From: Halichondria panicea
Lineage: Eukaryota > Porifera > Demospongiae > Suberitida > Halichondriidae
Reading direction: 5' to 3'
DNA length: 64,000 nucleotides
Assembly: GCF_963675165.1 (NCBI RefSeq)
Contig: NC_087381.1
Coordinates: 3,782,001-3,846,000, forward strand
In this document: piece by piece, positions 54,801 to 64,000 of the stretch
How positions within the stretch are numbered: position 1 is the stretch's first letter
How the letters are laid out: each line of letters begins with the position of its first letter
The notes under the pieces: model-generated
What the model was told of the DNA's origin: nothing
Database searches by the model: none
The model's input: only the letters and a program-made list of their open reading frames with translations
Position numbers and translations under genes: made by a program

Positions 54801-56317
54801 TAATTGTGCTACATGTACATGTACAAATGCTTTTGAAATTGGCTAGCACAAAGGATTTTTAGAACCTCCTAAATTCAAGAAAACGTCCCTTTAACTTAAT
54901 ATAACAAATGTACGTAAATGCCGGCTAAACTTGTTTCAAAAACATGTGTACCCTAGCTACATGTACATGTATAATTATTCAGATTTGACTCTTTCACAAT
55001 AATTATGTAGGTTGATCAAGCATTGTCGATGGAAGAACTGGTAGTTATTTTTCAGAAATGGTTCAAGTGTTGTGTGCCTAAAGGTTGGAAGCGGACTAAG
55101 CCATGGCGAAAAATATTTCCAAATAAAGAATGCAGCACAATTAAGAAACTTGGATTCACATTGTGGGAAGGAGAGCGTTATGATGATATTCAAGCCATTA
55201 CTCGTGTTCTGTCCCCTCCTGAGGTATACATGTAATTGTGTTCTTGTAAAGTCTTAGTGAGTCACTGCTCTGATTGAGACACATACGTGTATGTATACGT
55301 AGGCTAGTTTTCCATGGCAATTGGTGTAATCATTTTGACCACCCTGTGTGTGTAATGTCCATTAACAGTGTCAGAATAAAAATCAAGGTTTTCGCAACTG
55401 CAGAATGCAAACAAAGAAGTGCTGGATATAGTTGACACACTAAATGAGAATGTATCTAAAATTGAAACTTCACTTCAGGAATTCAAGATATCTGTGGTGG
55501 GTAACAGTGTTTCTTTCTTAATTAAACGTTAGCGTGCAATTAGAAGCCTTGCGATGCTTGTTACTCATGCTATATTAATACATGTACATACGTGTATACA
55601 TGACGTGTTGTAGTATTGCACTCTTAACCATACTATAATCAAAGAATTAATAGCACCGAGTAATGGTAAATTAAGTCTCTCTGTGCCTGTGCACAAGGCA
55701 GCACTGAGTGCATTTACGTATAGTAGTCTGGGGGCCAGACCTTTTCTCATGGGGAAAAAAGAGAGAAGAGGTCTGGATACTCTTGCAGCATTTCCGTGTG
55801 CTCTTGGAATGTAGAGACTTACGACATTAGATGTCATTCATCATTATTTTCATATTAAAATTCACATGACATAGGAATCGGCTCTGGCCACATTCCACTA
55901 GAGCACACGGAAATGCTGCAAGAGTCTCCAGACCTAATCCTAGCTCTACTTGATTTTGCCCCCGAGATAAAGGTCTGGCCCCCATACTACTCGCCAATGC
56001 CTGTTACGATTACTATTAATTCAGAACATGTATTGCACTCAACAATAAACTCTGCATACAATGCATGCAGAGTTTACTAAAATTAATCATGCACATGTAG
56101 ATCATTATACTTTGTCATTAATGCAGAAGGAAAATGATGATAAAATACGCAGTATGGATAATACTCTCAAGGTTAGGTTGTCACCAGTAATTATTATGAT
56201 TGTGTCTAGTTATATAATTATTTTATGTATCTCTAATTCTTTCGAGTGCAGTTACTTTTGGAAAAAGTTGGAGAGGAGAAAGTTGGAAGCAGGAGGAATC
56301 GTTTTAATACGATTTAA
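45886..56317 (+). CDS. TRPA-like ankyrin-repeat cation channel, copy 2, original first exon missing
   Basis: Same gene as 9534-24112 from exon 2 (45886-45954) to exon 20 (56252-56317), with the same exon phases and intact frames. It keeps the ankyrin repeats, S1-S6, the pore (MTMTTGELDYD) and the C-terminal exons. Differences in copy 2: TPLHLAAIEG and LLLDEGAEVN in the fifth or sixth repeat (closer to the ankyrin consensus), LAVGDTEEVQKEA after S6 (the conserved form), ESADNNVHEDTNY for ESTHIHEDTDY, KSDEADSGG for KSAVDETDSGG, and KFGLIG for KFWLIG. All coding indels are multiples of three. The block 1 promoter and exon 1 are replaced by the transposon island. A possible substitute first exon is 45690-45776 (see findings). 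Whether it is expressed cannot be told from sequence. Confidence 0.85.
47564..48773. mobile_element. GCGCATGCGC-family element (reverse), TRPA copy 2 intron 5
   Basis: Counterpart of 14365-16027 without the AGCCCCGTTTACACGA insertion; the CA microsatellite is shorter here. Confidence 0.75.
49098..49856. mobile_element. MULE-like MITE, TRPA copy 2 intron 6
   Basis: Counterpart of 16352-17108. Better preserved on its right side, where the 9-bp flank GCAATAACA (49859-49867) matches GCAATAACC (49087-49095). A 100-codon minus-strand frame runs 49484-49182. Confidence 0.7.
52443..52493 (+). pseudogene. Dead duplicate of TRPA exon 13 (copy 2)
   Basis: Counterpart of 20070-20120 with the same missing donor G (CCATTAAGTG); the used exon is 52554-52604. 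Confidence 0.75.
55660..56008. repeat. Foldback element region, inverted orientation relative to block 1
   Basis: Reverse complement of 23313-23672 between otherwise collinear TRPA introns. See findings. Confidence 0.85.
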
Positions 56318-57022
56318 CTGTCGAAATTTGTTAGATCTATTATATAGGGATTTTGCTTATTAATTGCTGTATAATTAATTATCAGGTGCATTTATTATTA
56401 ATTTTGTTTCTACTCCACAATAATGTATAATAATTATTATTATTATGTTGAATGGATGATCTCTGTCAGCACTTGTTGATCGATCGAGCTCCTAATTAAT
56501 TAATTTATACAGCGCGGATCTTTCGAACAGTGGACGTTAATTATCTACCGTATATAGTACACTATTTTTGAGGGGCTTAATTTTCGCTCATCTCGTGGGT
56601 AATAATTAGCAATAATTATTAATATAATACATTGTAGAATTATCTGCTATAACGAGCAAAGATTAAAGGCGTGACTTCCGGGTAAGCAGTCATATTATTT
56701 CCATGAACATTGTGCAAAGAAATGCTTTTAGAGGCATGCATGCATGCATGCATGCATATTCTACGAAAATAATAATTATTAGCCTCGAAAATTTCGCTAT
56801 ACACAATATGTAATATTAACATCAATAACGACACATACAATAATCGGTTTATAGCTATAGGAAGTATAATAATTATTTATTATACTCGTAAAAATAATAT
56901 GAATATTGTGATGGTGAAACAGCGGCAAGATGTTATAGTGTATGCTATAATTATACTATTATTGTTCAACACAAACACGTATACACACAATGATACAGTG
57001 TATATAAACAGCAACAGTGATT
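56318..57022. other. Spacer between TRPA copy 2 and the GPCR
   Basis: AT-rich, with TAATTATTA runs and a GCATGCATGC run near 56735. It lacks both insertions found in the block 1 counterpart. No gene seen. Confidence 0.6.
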
Positions 57023-60000
57023 TTACAAACTTGTCCCCTCGATTTGGTACTCTCGAACATCAGGCACACTATCAGTAAACTTGATTCTCTGCTCTTCAAA
57101 CATCGATTTCCTTTCAACATCTAGTAAAATAATAATAATTATTATCACCACATGCATGCAAACAAACATGCACCCAGGGTCCGTCAAGCAGGGAATTATA
57201 CCCATTCCACAATTAAGACGAATCTAATTATAGGCTAGCTTGCAATTCTTCTGAGAGTGGGCCTGGTAATAATTATTAACGATTGCTTGCGCATGTGTTA
57301 ATCTCACCCCGGTATCTGGGGGCTAATTTGGATAACATCGTATTATGCCAAAGGCGTATACGCCTTGATTATGCTCAGTAAAACAATGATGTCATAACGA
57401 ACGAAAGTGGGTTGAAGGAATTAAGAGATAAAAAGTTCGGAATGTTTCGAACCCTTGATAGCATTCTGATATAGCTATCTCTTAGCCTTTATTCGGAGGT
57501 GGTTGTTAACAGAGGTTCCACTGTACAATAATTTTCTAACTGATAAACTTACTTTCAATGCCATTGCTAAGGTCTACTTTGACATGTTCTGAGCTCCCAT
57601 TTTGAAGAGCTGACACTGACATGCCGTCAATGTGCTCTCCTTTCTCAACGTGTGGTGTTGACCCATTGCCAACATTCACTACTTTCTGAGATTGTACTAC
57701 ATACTCTTCATAAGGTGGTGGTGACTGTGATGGTGTATTGTCACTAGTCTCTGGTAGCTTGATATCTGTGATTGCATTAATTGACAGCAACTCAAAAATG
57801 TATCAGGACGCGTATGGTTAGCTTAACACACCATGATCATCTGCATGACTGCTTCGGTCTGTATGACTGCTTCGGTCTATACGACTGCTTCGGTACGTAC
57901 CTGACTTCGAACCTCGTAATGTTGATGTTTTGAACGAGCTCAACCGCTCCTGCAAAATTTGAATGATTTATATAAAGTGCAATATTATAATACTTACAGT
58001 TGGTTTCATCATAAACTTACCAAAATGCTAGATTTGTGATTTAAATCAGAAGATGAGAAGTGTTTGCTAAGAAATTCTGATTCTGACAATTTGCCCCTCC
58101 ACCACTTCTTGTAGCCTTCTCTAACCTGCAAAAATCCATAACCATGCCAGTCAATTTCAACTTCACACTATAATTACATTCAATGCTGTACTATTAACGA
58201 ACCTGTTTCGACAATGGAACAAATAAGATGAATATTATGAAGCCCTAAATAAATGAAGAAATTACAAATCATCATAACCACAAAAAGTGTTTCTGAGAAT
58301 TTACCTGCAATCCGACGAAGATAGAAAAAATGAAGGCAAGGGCTATGGTTTCAGTGAAAACTGCCACTCCAATGATCCATGGAATACCCATACAAATAAG
58401 TAACACCACACTCGATTTCAGCCATTGACTGCAAGGAAATTAGAGTACAATATCCAAGGCAGCAACGGACAACCCACAACTTACGCTATGCTTGTCAAGC
58501 GGGACTTTTGCGACTGGCGCTTGGTATGCTTCCTCATAATGTACACAGACATGATGAAGAATCCTATGTTGATCTACAAGAGTGACAAGAATTTCTAACG
58601 AGTGCGGCTGACTTAAAGGCAAATGAACTCACCAATATAATCAGTATGACTGGTGCAATGAATGCCCAAACAAACCCAGTATCATAACGAAGCCAACACC
58701 TACAGTATATACACATGTACTGCAGTTGCTTGCAAGATTACGATGATAATTATACATACGTGTACGTACAACAAAGACGAGATATAATTACAGTCTATAT
58801 AGATATAAACGTACGCATCACTGCTTCCATAGTGGGGTTCTCCATCTGAACCTCTCAGGGCAAAGCCCAGTGGAACAGTTAAGCACAGGTAGAGCAGAGG
58901 CAAACCTACATGCATGACAGGCATTACTTGCCATACACGACTTAAACCTCATCAACTGCAACTGTGAATCAACTGACTATAGCTGTGCTACTTCTTAACA
59001 ACTCCCTATACCTGTACACTGCAAGTTGTGTATAATACTCACCATAGCTCACTAGAGCAAAGAATGCCATGTACAGTTTTGGCCTTTTGACAAACACTTG
59101 CACAAGAACAACATACAAAACAACCCCTTCCATGAGCATCCACATGAATGTAACCAGGAAGGCATAGTGCAAAACAACAGCAATTGACTGACAAAACACC
59201 TAGAGGAAGGAGAAAGTTAATGGTTTGTTTATAAACTGTCTCATAAGAGACTTACAACATTGTCTGTCTTGTCCACTGTGGTGACAAACAGCAGTTGAGC
59301 AATAAACAAGCATCCACACAAGTTGACGTGGATAAAATTACGCATTCCCCATAGCGACCTGTTGTCACGGGCAGCATGAGATAAGCATGCATTATGTGCA
59401 TACATGCATACTATAATCATACAATGTGTATACATGCAATTATATGCATGCATGTACATGTACATGTATTTACAGCTTACTTGACTATTGTGAGGGCCAG
59501 GATAGTCAACACAAGACAGAAGAGAGAAATGGACACACTGACATAACTAACAATTTCAAGTTGACGGATAATTTCTTCGGATGTCTACAACAAATGAATT
59601 GCAAGTCACATGATTATTGTCTATTGATGTATATATCATGTATACCGTATTTACTTGATTAAACGCCCAGGCGTTTAATTTATATCAAAGTCTGTAAAGG
59701 GGCGTTTAAACGAGATGGGCGCTTATTTGAAATTGTTAAGTCTATTCCTGCATAGCAGCAGTTATTATGCTCTTTTTGGCTGCTGCCACAGCTCTCAGCT
59801 TAAATCTTAAGTCATAGGAGTGGTGTTTCTCCCTCTGTGTCCTCTCTGCCATCATAAATAGTATTCTATCCTGCCATTGTTTCAGCTTTTTCCACGTGCT
59901 AATTCAGCTCCACCCACAGTGCCACGCCCCATATATGGGCGATTATTTAAGATGGGCGTTTATTGACAAAGACAGAGCTTTTACCATGGGCGTTTAAACA

Positions 60001-63000
60001 AGGAAGGTGTTTAATCAAGTAAATACGGTATGCATGTACATCAATTCTTACATTTATTCCAGGGCTCAGAAGAATGGCGAAATGTGTAAGATGAGTGCAC
60101 TCACAAACAGACACAGTTTCATTGCTCAGCTCATCATTCCTTGTACAACTTTCATTAGACCAGGCATGCCTGTGTGTCGATCAACAAATCATTCAAGCTA
60201 AACATAATTATGTTAAATTGATCTGTATACTCTAGCAAGAAATGTATAATTTTTTGGTGGAATAGTTGCATATTAGATTTGCACTCTATTTATAATTACT
60301 ATTATAAGCAACAGTTTTAGTTTCAGATAACCGTCAACGTCGCCATGGAATGTTACTCACGATGTTAAGTTATAGAAGACACAATCCAGCTGAGTATTGT
60401 TGTCCTACGGATAAAAACAACAAGAATTATTATAATATATCAGGTAATTATGCAATTATGTACTGATGGCAAAGCTCGTAAGCTAAGCGGATAGATATCC
60501 AGTACTGACATTCGTGTGCCCAGTGAGACTATTATAAATTGTATCTGATTCATACCAAAAACCTCACACTGTTAGTTGTACGTGCATGCAATTGAGGTTC
60601 GTAAAGTTTTACACAAAAATATAGTAAATTCGTGGGTATAAATGTTTGCGGTACATGCAAAAACGTACCACAAACATTTATACATGTACCCTCGAAATAA
60701 TTATACTCGCTACATGTATATACGGTAATGTAGCTAGTATAAGCAAAGTATAATTATAAGCAATACTATGGCGTGCAATCTTTCCGCATGTTTACTGCAA
60801 ATTTTTTGAGGCAATTGGGAGAACACAGTCCATGTGCATTCTAATTACGACAGTTGGTGCTTGCATTAGTGCGGTTCTATAATTAGAACGACTACGGTAA
60901 ACACTTCAGAACTCACAGTTTTGTTGACTACAAGCTGATAACGCACTGGGTCACTAATATTAAGGTTGGACGCATCACAGTTGTCGCACAGCACACTGGA
61001 GCTGATGACTGGCATCTTTTCACTATAATTATGTACATAGATAAACATTAGCATGCGGCTTCCATGATAGTGGTGGTGGATATTGAACATATAATTATAA
61101 TCTCCAAAAAAATGATTCTTGATATAAACAGACCTGTCTATTCCAGGGCCGGATGGGAGGGCATTGGACAGATTCTTGAAGAAGAATGATGCAACTTTGA
61201 CTGAATGAATTAATGCAGAGCAAGAGTTCGGCACAGTTTCAACATCGGGTATTTAAATTGCACGAGAATTACTAAAATTATTGTGCTGGTCACATACTAA
61301 AATGCATACATAATTATTTGTACATGTACATTAACATGTGCACAACTATTGTAACAACGAGTGTTGCAAGCGTGCGCTTGCTAATGCCTCTCGCCATGTT
61401 ATGCTTTCTTATTTATAATTATGCCTCAGTTGCGCATGCGCAGCGAGGTATACGTACGGTAGTGTGTCTGTGTCTGTATACAGACTAGCTGCTACAGCTG
61501 TGAAGGAGGCTAGCCTGCATGCAACTAAACGTATATCATGATCATGATCATAATAGCTAGTAGCTTGGACACATCCACCGAGCCATCAGCACCCGCGGTG
61601 CTTTTATTAACTATACATGTACTATATGTACAGCAGTGTACATGTATGTATGTGCAATAATAATGCATGTATTGTACGTACCTCCTTCTCCAAAGTCAGA
61701 AGGTAGAGTAATGATGTTGCCACCTATCGAAATGCCTTCAAAACGTCCGGAGCTTCCATTAGTCACCATCAATTCTACAAAAACATGTTATTTTGTATAG
61801 TGAAAACTAATTAATGATTCCAGTACATTGTAAATTGTCATTGTAATAGCACAATTATTATTCGAAAACAAGCCCATGCAGTTACACATGTAGAGCTCTT
61901 GAAAATGTGCAATTACTGGTCCCGAAGACGTACCCCCAATTCGATACTCTGTTCATTGTACATACAATCCCACAATGGCCTGAGATGATCTTCAAGGATA
62001 GAAGCAAACATGCAGACGTATGATGATAAAATACTACCCATTTTCTGTCAATAAACAAAAAAGGGGTGGATCTGCAAATAAGTCAGAGTTCACAAAGGTT
62101 GTCTGGCAGCACATCTTTGCAATGTTTTCTGACTCTTATACAGTCAAAATCCAAGAACATGGCTAGAAGCCTAAAAGCTGTTAATTTTCATCACGTTGCA
62201 ACCGTTGAGCAGTACATTACAGCTGGAATATCGTTGCGGCTGCGCCTCGAGACAAAATTACAGTGCAGTAATAGAACTTACATCCACAAAATAGAAGTGT
62301 CTCGAAAATTTCGCGCTATACGGTATATTATATCAACATAAATTATTTTGCTACGCACGAGTCTGAAGAGGCCTTCAAAGTAAGCAAAACTAGCTATAAC
62401 TCAAGTGCAAATGCACAACTGATATTCAATTACTAGTATTAAGCCTATAGAAGCTCTTCCTTGCACTTCATTAATCAGTGAGCAGCTGTAGCAGCCCAGA
62501 TCGACAGACAGACCGACAGACCGACAGAGAGACAGACACAGACACACACGCTTTCATTAGTTTTTTTATTTGTTCAAGAAAGTATAAGCACAGAGAAAAG
62601 AGCCATGCTTGACGGTACTAAAACTCAAAGCGCCGGCAGAAACACGGAAGGTGCTCTCCAACAAGATGGCTATAAGCTTCCATGGGTCCACGGGCGCGGT
62701 TTAGATACATTTTATCCAAGAAGAGCTTGCAACTCCAGTAAGGGACCTCGAATGGTCAACGCTGGAGTCAAGGAAGCTCTTGAGCATCTGTAGGAGTCGA
62801 CGTGTTGCTCAACTAGCTCTTTGACGGCTGCAAAATTCGGCATAGTTTTGTTATTTTTTGCAGTCTGCATCGTGGATTGAATTGTTGCTAGGGGGAGGTC
62901 CTTTTATAGTGCTGCCGTCACGTGGTATAAGTCAGATATGCCACACCTACTCGGAGGATATGCACCCCATATATCCTCTTAGGTGTGGTATATCCTATAC

Positions 63001-64000
63001 ATATAATTATGTGATCATTAGATTAGCAGTAAACTGAAACTATACTAATCTATTTTTAGCATCCAGTCCACACCATCATAACAACCAACTTCCTTTCAGA
63101 GTTTACCCTAATAAGGAAATGAAACCAAGGTGCGGCATTGCACCCACCTACTGTACTTAAATGTATCTGCAGTTTGAATATACCTTTGGTTACCAGGCAA
63201 CTATGAACACTGTGATTGGAATGTAGAGTGAGTTTAAGCACTACACCCATCAACCAATTAGCTTCCTTACAGTATGTCTGTGGGAAGTGCATGTACACAA
63301 CAACATGATGACAAAAGGAACATAAAAGAGACACTGGGCGCCCACTGCAACAACACTACTGAAACACTAGCTGTCACAGGCATGAATGTGTGCAGTTAAA
63401 ATAACTAAAACAAGCACTTACGGAATCCATCGGTCTCTAGCTTTGGCTCCCTGTCATCATATACTCTGAGAGCAAACTGGTCCAAAGTGTTGAGCACACT
63501 ACTTACTGCTTCTTGGTCTGCATTCTACAGTCAACACACCATTAATATTAAAATGCACGCAAACAAAGCCACTGTGACTATCATATCTTAATTGGGCCAA
63601 CTAAGAAACAATAATAATATATAACTAAGATAACTAGGATATCAACATAGTTACCTTAATGTTATAGACAGGTATAGCTTTTTCAGATTTTTCTCTGCAT
63701 TTAGGGTACTAATTTTGGCGGATTTGTAGCAAATTCATTACCACAATGTATTAGTCAAAAGATGTACAAGTATGAGTTTTAAGGTTGAATGGAAAGTTTG
63801 GATTCAGATACAGATGAGAAAAGGGCTAGCTTATAATTATATACTCTCAAAAGTACATTAGAAAAAAAGGAAATTTTTGTTTTATATTTTTAATGAGATT
63901 CATAATTTTTTAATTGCTATTAGCGCGTACTTAATTTAGCGTTAATCACCAATTTGCTAAAATTAGTACCCGTTTATAATAGTAGGCACTGTACGCAAAA
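57023..64000 (-). CDS. Adhesion G-protein-coupled receptor with GAIN/GPS and 7TM (partial, 5' end beyond window)
   Basis: Family B2 receptor, self-cleaved at a GPS site. Approximate exons from the 5' side: 63528-63421 and 61773-61682 (GAIN-like stalk), 61235-61137, 61020-60918, 60410-60371 (DNNTQLDCVFYNLTS), 60169-60052 (GPS: AWSNESC, then CECTHLTHFAILLSPG), 59585-59480 (TM1), 59365-59257 (TM2: NFIHVNLCGCLFIAQLLF), 59215-59041 (TM3-4: HYAFLVTFMWMLMEGVVLY), 58905-58812, 58698-58632 (CWLRYDTGFVWAFIAP, the family TM5 signature), 58575-58489, 58436-58306 (TM6-7), 58246-58203 (GFIIFILFVPLSKQ), then tail exons to a stop at 57023. The tail carries SPPPYEEY, a PPxY WW-domain ligand, and ends in GTSL, a class I PDZ-type terminus. 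Frames look intact. The N-terminal ectodomain lies right of the window. Confidence 0.9.
57845..57897. repeat. Three tandem copies of an 18- to 20-bp unit in a GPCR intron
   Basis: TGACTGCTTCGGTCTGTA, TGACTGCTTCGGTCTATA and CGACTGCTTCGGTACGTA in a row. Block 1 has one copy (near 26750). A small expansion beside a splice donor. Confidence 0.75.
59645..60028. mobile_element. 384-bp TA-target MITE (GGCGTTTAA family), block-2-specific
   Basis: CCGTATTTACTTGATTAAAC at the left and TTTAATCAAGTAAATACGG at the right, TA on both sides. Sub-terminal GGGCGTTTA / TAAACGCCC motifs recur internally. Block 1 at about 28226 has no insert. It lies in the intron between the GPS and TM1 exons of the GPCR. Confidence 0.88.
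60625..60735. mobile_element. Small MITE, block 2 counterpart of 28780-28895
   Basis: Same inverted arms around GTACATGCAAAAACGTAC. Confidence 0.5.
61424..61605. mobile_element. Short GCGCATGCGC-family MITE in a GPCR intron
   Basis: Has both ends, TGCCTCAGTTGCGCATGCGC and CATCAGCACCCGCGGTGCTT, with most of the interior missing. This segment is absent from block 1 because of the larger deletion there. Confidence 0.7.
62274..63420. other. GPCR intron with low-complexity DNA and an unassigned ORF
   Basis: Holds a (GACAGACC)n-like microsatellite at about 62497-62550; a minus-oriented partial GCGCATGCGC-family element around 62345-62560; an inverted repeat near 62935-62992 (ATGCCACACCTA / TAGGTGTGGTAT); and a 62-codon plus-strand ORF at 62605-62793 that is more GC-rich than its surroundings (GRNTEGALQQDGYKLP and onward) and has no recognised domain. 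Confidence 0.45.
63529..64000. other. GPCR intron to the right edge, nothing else recognised
   Basis: AT-rich, with no open frame, tandem repeat or clear inverted repeat. The next upstream GPCR exon is expected beyond 64000. Confidence 0.5.

Larger units (their letters stand above)
30573..62273. repeat. Tandem duplication, block 2 (CSN4 pseudogene-island-TRPA-GPCR)
   Basis: Second copy of 7028-29727, longer because 33376-45840 replaces the 9457-12640 segment. Its left edge coincides with the end of a transposable element (GCCTCGGGTAATA at 30562-30574) and lies inside CSN4, so the last five CSN4 exons are missing. Confidence 0.9.

Noticed and set aside
1..64000. tRNA or rRNA genes
   Set aside because: No segment with tRNA A and B boxes in the right spacing, nor any rRNA core motif, stood out when reading either strand; a covariance-model search would be decisive.

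Overview
The window is animal nuclear DNA, AT-rich with many GT-AG introns, and most likely from a sponge or another early-branching metazoan. That placement rests on the protein types and general character; I cannot name a species. Six real host loci can be read by joining exons in phase: an NADP-isocitrate dehydrogenase (minus, runs off the left edge), an eIF4E-binding protein (plus), COP9 signalosome subunit 4 (minus), a TRPA-like ankyrin cation channel (plus), an adhesion GPCR (minus), and second copies of the last three. Most open frames in six-frame translation are shadows. Very abundant TACATGTA and TAATTATA palindromes are the compositional signature of the non-coding DNA.

Layout: 1-1071 IDH 5' exons; 1.1-3.1 kb nested MITEs; 3089-5413 4E-BP; 5880-9381 CSN4, tail-to-tail with 4E-BP; 9534-24112 TRPA-like gene, head-to-head with CSN4 across about 150 bp; 25953-29132 a broken adhesion GPCR. 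From about 30573 the block CSN4-TRPA-GPCR repeats in the same order and orientation: CSN4 pseudogene 30.6-33.3 kb, a 12.5 kb transposon island 33.4-45.8 kb, TRPA-like copy 2 at 45.9-56.3 kb, and an intact-looking GPCR at 57.0 kb that runs off the right edge. The two blocks (about 7028-29727 and 30573-62273) are nearly identical where they align, but differ by MITE insertions, exon-sized deletions and one micro-inversion.

The main biological observation is complementary decay of this tandem duplication. Block 1 keeps CSN4 and the TRPA first exon but has a GPCR with at least six disabling lesions. Block 2 keeps the GPCR but has a truncated, frameshifted CSN4 and a TRPA gene without its original first exon and promoter. 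An assembly that joined two diverged haplotypes is the alternative.

The transposon island holds a KDZ-type transposase-like ORF, a degenerate TTAGGG-rich tract, a truncated Crypton-type tyrosine recombinase, a two-exon piggyBac transposase with an intact DDD triad whose intron is filled by a roughly 160-bp poly-C minisatellite, a decayed pogo/Tigger transposase, and a HIRAN-like ORF split by a MITE at a TA dinucleotide. At least ten families of short inverted-repeat elements, several nested and several polymorphic between the two blocks, fill the introns and spacers. All coordinates come from reading the sequence by eye; exon borders were phase-checked for 4E-BP, CSN4, IDH, TRPA and piggyBac, and are approximate for the GPCR.
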